Shown: positions 1 through 8,547 of the stretch, piece after piece
Position numbering within the stretch: position 1 is the first letter of the stretch
Layout of the letters: each line of letters starts with the position of its first letter
DNA from: Nocardiopsis listeri NBRC 13360
GTDB lineage: Bacteria > Actinomycetota > Actinomycetes > Streptosporangiales > Streptosporangiaceae
Direction: 5' to 3'
Assembly: GCF_001570765.1 (NCBI RefSeq)
Contig: NZ_BCSH01000008.1
Coordinates: 1 to 64,000, forward strand
Length of the DNA: 64,000 nucleotides
Position numbers and translations under genes: made by a program
Notes under the pieces: model-generated
What the model saw: the letters and a program-made list of their open reading frames with translations, nothing else
Told to the model about the DNA's origin: nothing
Database searches by the model: none

Positions 1-88
1 GACCACTCCTCCACTCCGCCCCCTCGTACGCGCCGGCCCCGGACCCCTAGCGTTGACGGAAACGGAGTCGACACGAGGGACGGATCGC

Positions 89-1258
89 ATGGCATTCCCC
101 CTACGAACGATCGTCGCCCTGACCGGGGTGCTCGGCCTGGTCACCGTGGCCGCCTGCGGCGCGAAAAGCGCCGTCCTGACCGGCGCCGAGGAGGAACCTC
201 CCACGCCGCCCCGGGTGTCCCTGCCCGAACCCACCGGCGAGTACGCGGTGGGCGGCACCGAATTCCACCTTGTGGACGCCGAACGCGAGGACCCGTGGGT
301 CGGCGGCGAGCGGGAACTCATGGTGACGATGTGGTATCCGACCGAGGACGACACAGGGGAGCGTGCGCCCTACCTGACCGATGCGGAGGCCGAGGCGACC
401 GTGGCCGAACTCGGCCGGGACGACCTGCCCGCCGAGTCACTCGTCCAAGTGGACACGCACACCTCACCGAACACCGCCCCCATCGACGAGACCGCTCTGC
501 CGCTGGTGCTCTTCTCCCCCGGTTCCGGCCTCTCCCGGGTGTGGGCGTCGTCACTCGCCACGGAATTGGCCTCGCACGGATTCGCGGTGGCGGGGATCGA
601 CCACCGGAACGAGGCCGCCCCGGTGGAGTTCCCCGACGGACTGGTCGAGGAGTGCGCCGGCTGCCAGGCCAAGGACTGGGACCTGGGCGCTCGAACCCGC
701 GCCGCCGACGTCACCTTCCTGCTCGACGAGCTGGAAAGGGGCGAGGTCCTGGAATGGTCACCAGCCCTGGACACCGGGGCCGTGGGCATGATCGGGCACT
801 CCTGGGGAGGCAGCGCGGTCGCCCAGAGCATGTTGGATGAAGATCGGGTGGCCGCCGGAATCAACCTGGACGGGCCCTATTACGCCTCCCAGTTGCAGGG
901 TGAGATCGGCCGACCCTTGGCACTGCTCGCCAACGACCAGGGCAACCCCTGGGAGGGGTGGGACGAACGTTGGGAGGGGCTGACCGGTTGGCGACAGTGG
1001 ATCCGTGTCACCGACTCGGGTCATTCCAACGCCTTGGACAAAGGCGTGGTCATGGACCGCTTGGGCCTGCGCGACCTCCTCACCCCGGAGCAGTGGCGAG
1101 CACAGTTCGGTGATCTGGAACCCGAGCACGGTGTGCGGCTGACGCGCGACTACTCCACCGGGTTCTTCGACCACCACCTTCGTGGCGAAGAGCAACCGAT
1201 CCTGGACGACCCGCAGAGCGTCCATCCCGAACTGGTCGAGGTGGGCCCGGAGGAGTGA
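89..1258 (+). CDS. Secreted alpha/beta-hydrolase lipoprotein (PAF-acetylhydrolase/dienelactone hydrolase-like)
   Basis: Product of 389 residues. The N-terminus is a lipoprotein signal peptide: a hydrophobic stretch ends in VTVAAC, a lipobox whose Cys should be lipidated, so the enzyme is expected on the outer face of the membrane. The body has the alpha/beta-hydrolase layout with a nucleophile elbow GHSWGG (Ser nucleophile) and a later DSGHSN segment that can supply the catalytic His. Overall it resembles bacterial platelet-activating-factor acetylhydrolase or dienelactone-hydrolase-like esterases; the substrate is unknown. I chose the ATG at 89, preceded by a GAGG-type ribosome site. An in-frame TTG at 53 would add twelve residues before the signal peptide but has no good ribosome site. 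A hairpin terminator follows the stop. Confidence 0.8.
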   Translation: MAFPLRTIVALTGVLGLVTVAACGAKSAVLTGAEEEPPTPPRVSLPEPTGEYAVGGTEFHLVDAEREDPWVGGERELMVTMWYPTEDDTGERAPYLTDAEAEATVAELGRDDLPAESLVQVDTHTSPNTAPIDETALPLVLFSPGSGLSRVWASSLATELASHGFAVAGIDHRNEAAPVEFPDGLVEECAGCQAKDWDLGARTRAADVTFLLDELERGEVLEWSPALDTGAVGMIGHSWGGSAVAQSMLDEDRVAAGINLDGPYYASQLQGEIGRPLALLANDQGNPWEGWDERWEGLTGWRQWIRVTDSGHSNALDKGVVMDRLGLRDLLTPEQWRAQFGDLEPEHGVRLTRDYSTGFFDHHLRGEEQPILDDPQSVHPELVEVGPEE

Positions 1259-1279
1259 GGCCCTTCTCCACCCGTCGGT

Positions 1280-1313
1280 GGGGCCGGCACGTCGACCCTG
1301 ACGTGCCGGCCCC
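1280..1313 (+). terminator. Hairpin terminator after the hydrolase gene
   Basis: Perfect 14-bp arms GGGGCCGGCACGTC and GACGTGCCGGCCCC enclose a 6-base loop, 21 bases after the hydrolase stop codon, and are followed by CCACTTTT. Confidence 0.7.
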
Positions 1314-1457
1314 CCACTTTTCCGTTCACTGCCCCGCACCACCTGCGAGAAGCCTCAAAGCCCGATGGGGTACGGCTTTCAACCTTGTGGAATCCGCTTT
1401 CCCAAGGGGAGGATAAGGCTGTCCCGCCTCCATGGCGGCCCACCGTGAAGGGAACCC

Positions 1458-1677
1458 ATGACCGATGCCGCCCCCGCCATCGACTCGGCCCTCGCGTGGA
1501 ACCAGAACGCCGCCCTGCCCATCCGCCTGCTCTCCCGAACAGGTCGAGGCCTACTTCGAGGGGCTGGATCTGTTGGATCCCGGCATCGTCCCCCTCCCGT
1601 ACCGGCGTCCCGACCCGTCCCGGGTCGGAGAGTTCCCTGAGGCCGCCCAGTACGGAGGCGTGGTCCGCAAGCCCTGA
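1458..1677 (+). pseudogene. C-terminal remnant of a Methyltransf_19 (DUF574-type) SAM methyltransferase, frameshifted
   Basis: Two overlapping frames together give the typical end of actinobacterial Methyltransf_19 proteins. The frame starting at 1458 reads ALAWNQNAALPIRLLS. The next frame then reads SPEQVEAYFEGLDLLDPG, followed by a VPLPYRRPD and YGGVVRKP ending at the stop. A frameshift near 1530-1540 separates them, and the whole N-terminal SAM-binding part is absent. An ATG with an upstream AGGGAA exists at 1458, but the product would not be a methyltransferase. The family assignment rests on recognition of the conserved C-terminal pattern. It is most likely dead DNA. Confidence 0.65.
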
Positions 1678-1755
1678 CACCCACGGACGAAGCGCACCTG
1701 TACCGGCCGGTAGGATGGTCTGTCGGTTCAGATCCCCTTCGACCAGGGAGAACAC

Positions 1756-3039
1756 GTGGGCAGGAAAGGTCGCCGACACGGCACCGACCGGGACGTCCAA
1801 GAGTGGGCCGGGCCCTCCCCCGACGACACCCCCATGGAGGTGATCGGCCAAGCCGTCGACGCCATCGTCGGTCGCCGCGAAGGGTTCGGGGTGGACCTCG
1901 CCGCGGCCCGACTGGCCGACGTGGAGGACACCCACTGGGCGGGGGCGGCCGCGCGCTCGCTCTTCGACACCCTGCTGTTCGGGGTGGCCGACGCCTGGGC
2001 ACGTGGTTGGCAACCCGCCGAAACCGTCCGCCACGTGCGGCGTGAAGCGGACTCGTTGGCCGCGGCGGTATGCGCCGACGCCGTCACCGTCGACCTGGAA
2101 CGCCATTCCCGCGCCACTGTCGACCCTCGATGGACCGAGCAGGTGCGCGACCTCGGTGTGGACCCCGCGCACCTGTCGGAGGAACGGCATCTGGACCACC
2201 TGTCCGCCGAACACGGGCTGATGAGGTTCGAGGCGGTCGAGGTGGTGCTGCGGCTACTGGCGATCCTGCGCACCCTTCCGCCGATGCGTCGTCTGGGCCC
2301 ACCGCCCGGGACGTTTCGGCCCGGTGCCCGGGCCCCGGCAGCCGTGGACCAGGGCCGGTTGCAGCGGGTTCGGGCGTTGCTGGCCAAGGCCGAGTCCACC
2401 GAGTTTCCCGAAGAGGCCGAGGCACTGACCGCCCGCGCCCAGGAGATGATGGCCCGACACAGTATCGACCTGGCCCTGGTGGAAGCCGATCCCGAGGAAC
2501 CGGAGGCCGCATCCGCGCGCAGGCTTCCAGTGGACTCCCCCTACGACGATCACCGCGCCGTGCTGCTCAACGAGGTGGCCGAGGCCAACCACTGTCGGGC
2601 CGTGTGGCACCGCGAACTGGGGCTCAGCACCGTGATGGGTTTCCCTGGCGACGTGGAGGCCGTGGACCTGCTCTACACGTCGTTGTTGGTCCAAGCGGAA
2701 AAGGCCATGCGGGTGAGCGGATCGGCTCGGGACAGGTCCGGACGCGGAGCGCGCAAGGACTACCGGGCCTCGTTCATGGCGGCGTTCGCCGTGCGGGTCG
2801 GGGAACGGCTCACCGAGTCCGCGCGGTCGACCGAGGAAGCGGTCGGCGCCGAGACCGGCACCGACCTGGTTCCGATGTTCGCCGCGCGGGAGGCCGCTGT
2901 GGAGGCCGCAGTGGATGAGGCGTTCGGCGCGTTGACCACCTCGCGGGTGCGGGGCCCGGCCGACCCCGACGGGTGGTATGCGGGCAGGGCCGCCGCCGAT
3001 GCCGCGTCCCTGGGCGCCCGCAGCGGTGTCACCCGCTGA
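1756..3039 (+). CDS. DUF2786 domain protein
   Basis: Product of 427 residues. A DUF2786 segment lies at about residues 200-238 (RVRALLAKAESTEFPEEAEA followed by AQEMMARHSID), the hallmark of this family, whose biochemical function is not established. The N-terminal 190 residues are mostly helical and Trp-poor. The C-terminal part contains a basic loop (GSARDRSGRGARKDYRASF) of the kind seen in phage and actinobacterial members. The GTG start is supported by CAGGGAG six bases upstream. The final codons overlap the end of a tnpB remnant on the other strand, so an insertion landed right at this gene's 3' end without obviously disrupting it. Confidence 0.75.
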   Translation: MGRKGRRHGTDRDVQEWAGPSPDDTPMEVIGQAVDAIVGRREGFGVDLAAARLADVEDTHWAGAAARSLFDTLLFGVADAWARGWQPAETVRHVRREADSLAAAVCADAVTVDLERHSRATVDPRWTEQVRDLGVDPAHLSEERHLDHLSAEHGLMRFEAVEVVLRLLAILRTLPPMRRLGPPPGTFRPGARAPAAVDQGRLQRVRALLAKAESTEFPEEAEALTARAQEMMARHSIDLALVEADPEEPEAASARRLPVDSPYDDHRAVLLNEVAEANHCRAVWHRELGLSTVMGFPGDVEAVDLLYTSLLVQAEKAMRVSGSARDRSGRGARKDYRASFMAAFAVRVGERLTESARSTEEAVGAETGTDLVPMFAAREAAVEAAVDEAFGALTTSRVRGPADPDGWYAGRAAADAASLGARSGVTR

Positions 3040-3340
3040 GCCTCTCGGTCCGACCGGGTTCCGGAATGTCCGGGTTCCGGGCCTTCAGGTTCGCCTGCCG
3101 GGTGGTGTAGGCGTCCGCGCCCTTGTCCAGTACCCGTACCGTCGGCTGCGCCGACGACCCGAACCGGCCCTTCAACTCGTGGTAGACGGCCTCTTGCAGG
3201 GCGTACTTGTCGCGAGCCTCGGTGGCCTGAGTCACCTGGGAGGTGTGGTCGGCCGCCTCGTTGCAGACGTGCAGGGTCGCTTTGAGAGCCTGCGCCTGTT
3301 CCGTCGAAGGCAGCAGCTCGACCCGCACCACCGGCTTCAT
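3029..3340 (-). pseudogene. N-terminal remnant of an IS605-family tnpB (copy 1)
   Basis: Starting from the ATG at 3340, the reading frame gives the N-terminal helix-turn-helix portion of a TnpB/OrfB protein (MKPVVRVELLPSTEQAQAL, then CNEAADHTSQ). It breaks off after about 90 residues into an unrelated tail. The RuvC nuclease and zinc-finger parts are missing, so it cannot be active. It is clearly related to the second copy at 16002, which shares the start and the QANLKA segment. Copy 1 retains a 62-codon stretch that copy 2 has lost. The upstream hairpin at 3449-3468 is also shared. Confidence 0.75.
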
Positions 3341-3440
3341 CACCGAACACGCTGACCACCCCTGACCCGGGCAGGGGACCGAATCGGAGAACTCCTCCGC
3401 CTTTTTCCGGTCTCCGATGGCCGGGAAGTGCCGGCGGGAG

Positions 3441-3480
3441 TGTTCCCTCCCGGCTCTGAAAGACCGGGCTTCCACACCCA
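3441..3480 (-). mobile_element. Left-end hairpin region of tnpB copy 1
   Basis: On the minus strand this reads TGGGTGTGGAAGCCCGGTC and continues through a short stem-loop (3449-3468, CCCGGTCT/TTCA/GAGCCGGG). It is nearly identical to 15865-15900 upstream of tnpB copy 2. Subterminal hairpins of this type mark IS200/IS605-family left ends. Only the left end and part of tnpB remain here. Confidence 0.6.
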
Positions 3481-3531
3481 AGACGCGGTGAACCCGTTCC
3501 TGATCCGGGTCCGGCAGGGGCCGGTCGGAGT

Positions 3532-3981
3532 TCAGGAGGTGCCCGGCGCCGTCCCGGACGGAGCGCTCTCGGGGGCGGCCCCGGCCATCAGCCAGCGGGT
3601 GACGCCGACCTCCAGCAGGGATCGGCGCGGGTCGGCTCCGTAGGGCGTGCGGGGATCCCAGCCGTAGCGCTCCTCGAAGGCGGCGAGCACGTCGTCGGGG
3701 AAGTCCTCGCGCACGGTCGCCAGGCCCTGGGCCACCACGGGGTGGTCACCATCCTCCAGGGCCAGGCTCACTCGGGGGTCGCGCAGCGCGTTGCGGACCT
3801 TGACCGAGCACGTCGAGGCCCCGATCCACCAGCGTTCACGCAGGTGGACGAACCACACGGGCACCAGGTGCGGGGAGCCGTCCGCGCGCAGGGTGCACAG
3901 CCAGACGTTGCGGTCGTCCGCCAAGCGTCGCAGGACGCCTCGGGGCGTGGGGACCGGGTTCAGGGTGTCATCGCCGCTCAC
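3532..3981 (-). CDS. PPOX-class (pyridoxamine-phosphate-oxidase-fold) F420- or flavin-binding protein
   Basis: Product of 149 residues, the normal size for small split-barrel enzymes. It begins with the family pattern VWLCTLRADGSPHLVPVWFV and continues with ERWWIGASTCSVKVRNALRDP and VSLALEDGDHPVVAQGLAT, which form the split-barrel strands and cofactor pocket. Actinobacterial relatives (TIGR03618-like) bind F420 or flavin and reduce small molecules; the substrate cannot be read from sequence. The GTG start at 3981 has a strong GAAGGAG ribosome site. The gene stands alone and diverges from the MFS exporter. Confidence 0.8.
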   Translation of the reverse strand: MSGDDTLNPVPTPRGVLRRLADDRNVWLCTLRADGSPHLVPVWFVHLRERWWIGASTCSVKVRNALRDPRVSLALEDGDHPVVAQGLATVREDFPDDVLAAFEERYGWDPRTPYGADPRRSLLEVGVTRWLMAGAAPESAPSGTAPGTS

Positions 3982-4320
3982 GGTTCTCCTTCGTTTCGGT
4001 CCACCCGAGGAGGCTAGGACCTCGACCCCGGTTCAGGTCAATCGACCACATCCGTGTTCGGGCCGAACCGAGTCAAAACCGCGGGAAAAATTCGACAAAG
4101 CACGATTCCCCCCTTGCCACCCGGCGCCCCACGTTCTACAACCACGGGCAAGGTGAATTCTTTCCCGCTACGATGATCGCTGTCTTGGAGAACGGCGTCG
4201 ATCACGCGACCGGGGCACCACAGGCTCGAGCACACGGTACATGCCGAATTTGCGTTTATCACCTGAACGTCCTTTTCGGGCCTTTTGAGCCACACCGTTC
4301 GACCACCGGCACGGATAGCG
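3982..4320. other. Intergenic region between PPOX gene and MFS exporter
   Basis: This stretch of about 340 bp separates divergent genes and must hold both promoters. It is locally AT-richer (around 4080-4110 and 4250-4280). I see no convincing coding frame or operator palindrome. Confidence 0.5.
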
Positions 4321-5757
4321 ATGTCCAGCACAGACAAAATCAATGGTGATCCCGTTCCGTCAGGGGCGATCGTCGATTGGCGTCACCGTTTCGCCCTGCT
4401 GTGGAGCGGTGTGGCCCTTTCCGGCCTCGGCACCATGACGTTCGGATTGGCCGTCCCACTCCTGGCCCTGTTCCACACGGGCTCCCCCTCCCTGGCCGGG
4501 TGGATCGGGGCGGCGGGGATGGTTCCCCGGACCCTGCTGCACATCCCGGTCGGGTTGGTGGTCGACCGACACGATCCCCGCAGCGTCATGGTCGCCGGCC
4601 TCATCGGGCGCATCCTGTGCGTGGCCCTGTTCGTCGCCCCCGTCCTGCTACTGGACGCCCCCGTGGTGATCCTCGCCCTCGCCTCGGCCCTGCACGGGGT
4701 ATGCGCAACCCTGCACTCCACCGCCGGCGCAGCCGCCGTCCCCCATCTGGTCCCACACGAAGAGCTGGCCGGGGCCGCCGCCAAGAACGAGGCGCGCAAC
4801 GACGCCACCCAGATGCTCGGGCGTCCTCTGGGCGGAGCCCTGTACGGGTTGGCGCATGGTCTGCCCGCGTTGTTCGACGTCCTGGTGTGCCTGCTATCGC
4901 TGTGGGCCACGCTGCTGCTTCCCCCCATGCGCCGACAGAGCGCCTCGGCGCGAGGTCGACGAGCCCACCGTGATCGCCGCGACCGCCGACGCGGGTCCAG
5001 GGTCGTCGGGTTGACCCGTGAGCTCGCCGGAGGATTCGTCCTGGTACGCGGTGACCGTTTCCTGCTGCTCTCATTGATGGTGTGCACGGTCACCAACGCC
5101 CTGTTCCAGGTGGTGTGGCTGGTCATCATGCTGATGACCAGCCAAGAGGGCATCTCACCCTTCGTTCTGGGACTGGTGCTGGCCGCGACCGGGGCGGGCG
5201 GCCTGCTCGGCGCCATCGCCGCGCCGTACCTGGTCCGCCGGCTGGACCCGGCCCGCATGGTGCGGGTGTGTACGTGGGCGTGGCTGCTGCTGACCGTGGT
5301 GCTGCTGGGCGCGGACCGGGCCGGCCCCGACTGGGCGACGGTGGTCCTGCCGCTGGTCTGGGGCGGGATCGGGTTCGTCGGCGCGCACATGAACGTCACC
5401 GTGACCACCTACCACACCACCCACGTCCCCTCCCGAATGTTGGGTCGGCTCACCGGAACCCTGCGGTTCCTCACCGGTGCCGCACTGCCCCTGGGGTTGT
5501 TGGTCGGTGGCTACGCGTTGGAACACCTGGGCGTGCACACCACCCTGCTCTTGGTGGTGACCATCACCGGGTCCGTCGCGTTGACCGTCACACTGGTTCC
5601 TCAGGTACGGCGGGTACCAAATCGTGCCCGCCCCGCCCGAACACCTCCGCGAGCTCTCGAAGCCCCTCCATCAGCTCACGATGAACCGGCTCCGCTCCCC
5701 CATCCGGGTCCGGCCGTGCTTGGACGTGGCCCAGGGTCCGGTCCACCGCGTCCCTGA
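4321..5757 (+). CDS. MFS transporter (drug-efflux type)
   Basis: Product of 478 residues with about twelve hydrophobic segments and an MFS_3/enterobactin-exporter-like architecture. It has a motif-A-like loop (GLVVDRHDPRSVMVAG) between helices 2 and 3. The central cytoplasmic loop is very Arg-rich (RGRRAHRDRRDRRRGSR), followed by helices 7-12 containing VLAATGAGGLLGA. Substrate unknown. The ATG at 4321 fits the family N-terminus; an in-frame TTG at 4285 is an alternative and neither has a strong ribosome site. The last ~57 codons (after VPQVRRVPNRARP) run antisense to the convergent gene at 5588 and have lost membrane character. The tail is therefore probably an unselected read-through extension. 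Confidence 0.75.
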   Translation: MSSTDKINGDPVPSGAIVDWRHRFALLWSGVALSGLGTMTFGLAVPLLALFHTGSPSLAGWIGAAGMVPRTLLHIPVGLVVDRHDPRSVMVAGLIGRILCVALFVAPVLLLDAPVVILALASALHGVCATLHSTAGAAAVPHLVPHEELAGAAAKNEARNDATQMLGRPLGGALYGLAHGLPALFDVLVCLLSLWATLLLPPMRRQSASARGRRAHRDRRDRRRGSRVVGLTRELAGGFVLVRGDRFLLLSLMVCTVTNALFQVVWLVIMLMTSQEGISPFVLGLVLAATGAGGLLGAIAAPYLVRRLDPARMVRVCTWAWLLLTVVLLGADRAGPDWATVVLPLVWGGIGFVGAHMNVTVTTYHTTHVPSRMLGRLTGTLRFLTGAALPLGLLVGGYALEHLGVHTTLLLVVTITGSVALTVTLVPQVRRVPNRARPARTPPRALEAPPSAHDEPAPLPHPGPAVLGRGPGSGPPRP

Positions 5758-6157
5758 GCCTGTCGACCGTCTCCTGCTCACTCGTCGGCACCAGGTCGCG
5801 CACGCGTTCGACGGCGATCACCGCCTCGTACAGGTGACCTCGGCACTCACGCACCTCTTCGGCCAGGTCGTTCCCACCTTCTCCGGGAGGTCCGAGTCTG
5901 CGCAGCGCGCCGATCTGCCGCATGCTCTGGTCGAGCCGGTGTACCCCGTGGCGAACGTCCTCCAGACGTTGTCGGACCTCACGAACGCGGGCTCGCTCGC
6001 GTTCGTTCGTCCGTCGTTCCCGCTCCAAGTCGAGATTGTGCCCGGCGCGCCATCGCTCCACCGTCTCGGCCCGCCAGGCGGCCAGGGCCGTGGCACCCAG
6101 GGTGCTGGTCGCCGTCACCACGCCGGTGATCAGCGCCACCAGAACGGTCGGATCCAC
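5588..6157 (-). CDS. Small membrane-anchored coiled-coil protein coupled to the nSTAND ATPase
   Basis: Product of 189 residues. Residues 5-28 form one hydrophobic helix (VLVALITGVVTATSTLGATA). A long, strongly charged helical region follows (LERERRTNERERARVREV onward) with heptad-like spacing, suggesting a membrane-tethered coiled coil facing the cytoplasm. No enzyme motif is visible. The GTG start lies only 3 bases after the TGA of the ATPase gene (6161-6163), and the ribosome site is inside that gene's end, so the two are translationally coupled. The 3' end overlaps the MFS gene by about 170 bp tail to tail. Its role may be to anchor or report for the ATPase; that is inference from coupling only. 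Confidence 0.7.
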   Translation of the reverse strand: MDPTVLVALITGVVTATSTLGATALAAWRAETVERWRAGHNLDLERERRTNERERARVREVRQRLEDVRHGVHRLDQSMRQIGALRRLGPPGEGGNDLAEEVRECRGHLYEAVIAVERVRDLVPTSEQETVDRLRDAVDRTLGHVQARPDPDGGAEPVHRELMEGLRELAEVFGRGGHDLVPAVPEEPV

Positions 6158-6160
6158 TCC

Positions 6161-7867
6161 TCACCCTCTCCATCGGTGTCTCTGGGGCGTCTGTTCCTTG
6201 GCTTCGACGTCTCGAATCTCATCGCGCGTACGCCGCGCCTCGGAGACGCCACCTCCGCCCCGCAGGGCGCCTTCCAACTCGTCCAAGGCGGCCTCCGGCT
6301 GTCCCGCCAGCCACAGCACCTGGCCGATACCGGCCCGCAGACTGGGGTCACCGCGCACACGACCAGTGATGGCGGAGACCAGGTTCAGGGCGCTCGCGCG
6401 TTCCCCGCCCAGGAGCCGGCTGCGCGCCTCGGCCACCAGAAGGCGGAGCACCGCGGCACCCTCGCCGACGGACTCCCGGGTTCGGGCCGCCTCTGCGTAG
6501 TACTCGGCCGCGACCCGGAGTTCACCTCGTTCGAAGGCCAGGTCGGCAGACAGGGCGGTGAAGAGCGCGTGCGTGCCCGGGCCGGATGCGGGGCGGGACC
6601 GCAATGCCTGCGTGGAGTGTTCGGCGGACAGCACGAACTCCCCTCGGGTGCGCGCGCTGATCGCTACGCTCAGCCGGTCCTCCTCGCCCCAGGCGCGCAT
6701 CTCCTGGGCGTAGGGGGACACGGCCAAGCCCATGAGGGGGCGGATGAGGCGGGGGTGGCGCAAGACCCAGGTGGTGCCCTCGGTATGGGTGGTGACCAGC
6801 CGCCGATCCTCCAGGGTGTGGACGATGCCGAGGGGCAGGGGGCCGTTGGGGTCGACGTGCGAGGGGCCGGTCGGGCCTCGATCTCCGCAGACCACGAGTC
6901 TGCGCAGCCAGGCCTGTGGGACATCGGGTGGGACCAGGTGTTCGGCCGCCGATTCCTCCAGGAGCTCGGCCAGACGTCCGGTGAGGGCCCGGTCGATCTC
7001 GGTGTCGTCTTCGGGGACGAGGGTGGTCTGTTGCTCCGCCGCCTCCTCCCACAGGGTGAGCCCCAGTAACTGCACGAGCGCCGGCTCGACGTCCTTGGTG
7101 CGGTGGTCGGGGTGTCCATCAGGGGTACGGACGGTGCGCGCCTCCTCCACCAGCCGCCCGGGCTCCATCGGCCCGATCCGCGATCCCACCGTGGCCAGGC
7201 AGCCCGCCACCACGGAACGGGCGGTGTCCGGAGTGAAGGGTCCCAGTGCGACCTCGGCGTGTTCGACCTCCCGTTTGTCGACGAGTCGGCGCAGTTCGTC
7301 GAGGTGTCCACTGCGCACGGTCACCAGCAGATGCAGGTCCGCACAGGCTTCCAGGGCGCCGAAGAGTTCCTCCAAAAAGTCCTTGCGCCAGCGCTCGGGT
7401 ACGTGCGAGCGACGCAGGAGGAGTTCGGTCTGGTCCAATACGGCGAACACGGGGCGGGAACGGCCGTAGCGGTCGGTTTCGGTGCGGGCGCGCAGGAAGT
7501 CGATGAGCGAGGTGCCCGGCACGTGGGTGGGGAATGCGTCCGGGCTCCACACCGCCAGTAGGGCTCGGGTGTAGGGGTTCTGGGCGGGTAGCACCGCGGA
7601 GGGAAAAACGGGGTCGAAGCGCAGCTCCCCGGTGGGCAGCACCGTGTAGCCCTGGTCGGCCAGGGCGGGAGCCGCCCCGGCCCGCACCAAGGAGGTCTTG
7701 CCGACGCCACTGTCGCCGTGCAACACCGTGAGGCGATGCCCGGTCCATGCCCGGGCCACCGCCTCGGTCTCCTCGTCTCGGCCGAGGAAGAGCGGGCGGT
7801 CCCGGGCCAGATAGTGGCGCAGCCCGACGAAGGGACCGTGTGCGCGCCCGAGGACGGCTCGTGTCAT
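6161..7867 (-). CDS. nSTAND-like NTPase with C-terminal helical repeats
   Basis: Product of 568 residues. After about 25 residues comes PLFLGRDEETEAVARAW, the usual lead-in of novel-STAND ATPases. A P-loop LHGDSGVGKTSLV (about residues 48-60) and a Walker B-like strand PVFAVLDQTELLLRR follow. Then comes a winged-helix-like part (LVTTHTEGTTWVLRHPRLI) and TPR-like helices with AEYYAEAARTRES and QPEAALDELEGAL. STAND ATPases act as signal-gated switches in regulation or conflict. Start: the ATG at 7867; upstream in-frame codons to 8110 give a low-complexity, non-homologous extension. It lies 252 bp downstream of the precursor-peptide gene in the same direction and is coupled to the coiled-coil gene at 6157. 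No effector domain is fused. Confidence 0.75.
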   Translation of the reverse strand: MTRAVLGRAHGPFVGLRHYLARDRPLFLGRDEETEAVARAWTGHRLTVLHGDSGVGKTSLVRAGAAPALADQGYTVLPTGELRFDPVFPSAVLPAQNPYTRALLAVWSPDAFPTHVPGTSLIDFLRARTETDRYGRSRPVFAVLDQTELLLRRSHVPERWRKDFLEELFGALEACADLHLLVTVRSGHLDELRRLVDKREVEHAEVALGPFTPDTARSVVAGCLATVGSRIGPMEPGRLVEEARTVRTPDGHPDHRTKDVEPALVQLLGLTLWEEAAEQQTTLVPEDDTEIDRALTGRLAELLEESAAEHLVPPDVPQAWLRRLVVCGDRGPTGPSHVDPNGPLPLGIVHTLEDRRLVTTHTEGTTWVLRHPRLIRPLMGLAVSPYAQEMRAWGEEDRLSVAISARTRGEFVLSAEHSTQALRSRPASGPGTHALFTALSADLAFERGELRVAAEYYAEAARTRESVGEGAAVLRLLVAEARSRLLGGERASALNLVSAITGRVRGDPSLRAGIGQVLWLAGQPEAALDELEGALRGGGGVSEARRTRDEIRDVEAKEQTPQRHRWRG

Positions 7868-8119
7868 GGGAGGGCTCCCGGCCGGCGAGAACAAGGACGG
7901 TTCTGGCGCGAAACAGCGCTGTCCATAGTGCCACGAACCAGGTTCCCTTTCGAGCCCCGGCGACATTCCTGTGGCTTTCAGGCTGCATCCGACCATGGAA
8001 CGTGTCCGCGCTTCTCTGGAGAACTTGCCCAACACGAGCGCGACATAATCATGGCTGTCGATCGGGTGACGACAACGGACACGGATGATGTCCGTACCCG
8101 TGACCACCATGCCGTTTTC

Positions 8120-8293
8120 TCATTCCGGGTCGTTGACGAACCCGGCGACCACCTCGACGCCGGCCTCCCTCGGGTCGAGTACCGAGCGCAGGGCCTCCGC
8201 GATCACCGAATCCCCGATTCCATCGAGGTCGCGCAGGGACAACCCGCCGACGTCGACCAAGGCGGTGGCGCCGCCGAACTCGTGTTCCGCCAT
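8120..8293 (-). CDS. FxSxx-type precursor peptide with an atypical GFVNDPE C-terminus
   Basis: A 57-residue ORF beginning MAEHEFGGATALVDVGGLSL. The middle (LRDLDGIGDSVIAEALRSVL) matches the leader pattern I recognise from FxSxx-COOH precursors: acidic, L-x-x-L, then D-S-V-hydrophobic-A-x-A-L-R-x-V-L. The peptide ends in VVAGFVNDPE rather than F-x-S-x-x. Phe-Val-Asn is a plausible three-residue cyclophane site for a radical SAM enzyme, and Asn or the following Asp a plausible hydroxylation site. GGAGGGAAGG directly upstream of the ATG is an excellent ribosome site. The gene diverges from the fxsT-like gene 254 bp away; the HExxH and radical SAM genes lie 3 kb beyond. Product structure is inferred. 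Confidence 0.75.
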   Translation of the reverse strand: MAEHEFGGATALVDVGGLSLRDLDGIGDSVIAEALRSVLDPREAGVEVVAGFVNDPE

Positions 8294-8547
8294 GTCCTTC
8301 CCTCCGTGTCACCGTCTTTCGACAGACCACCGTGAAAGGACGGCGGGGACCGCCCTTTCACGTGATCATTCGAACCGGTTGTCGTAGGGAGTTCTTACCA
8401 CACACCTGTTGCCGACTAACATCATCGCCTACGCTGAGTTTTCACAAGTGATTCCCGATCGACTTCCAACAACACAACACCAGGGTTTTTCCACAGTGTG
8501 AGGAATAGGGAGCCTGGTGAGGCCTATGTGAAAACGGAGGACACCGA

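Noticed and set aside
8049..8330. Arg-rich minus-strand ORF overlapping the precursor gene
   Set aside because: It is another frame of the same DNA with low-complexity Arg/Gly content. The precursor frame has the leader pattern and ribosome site.
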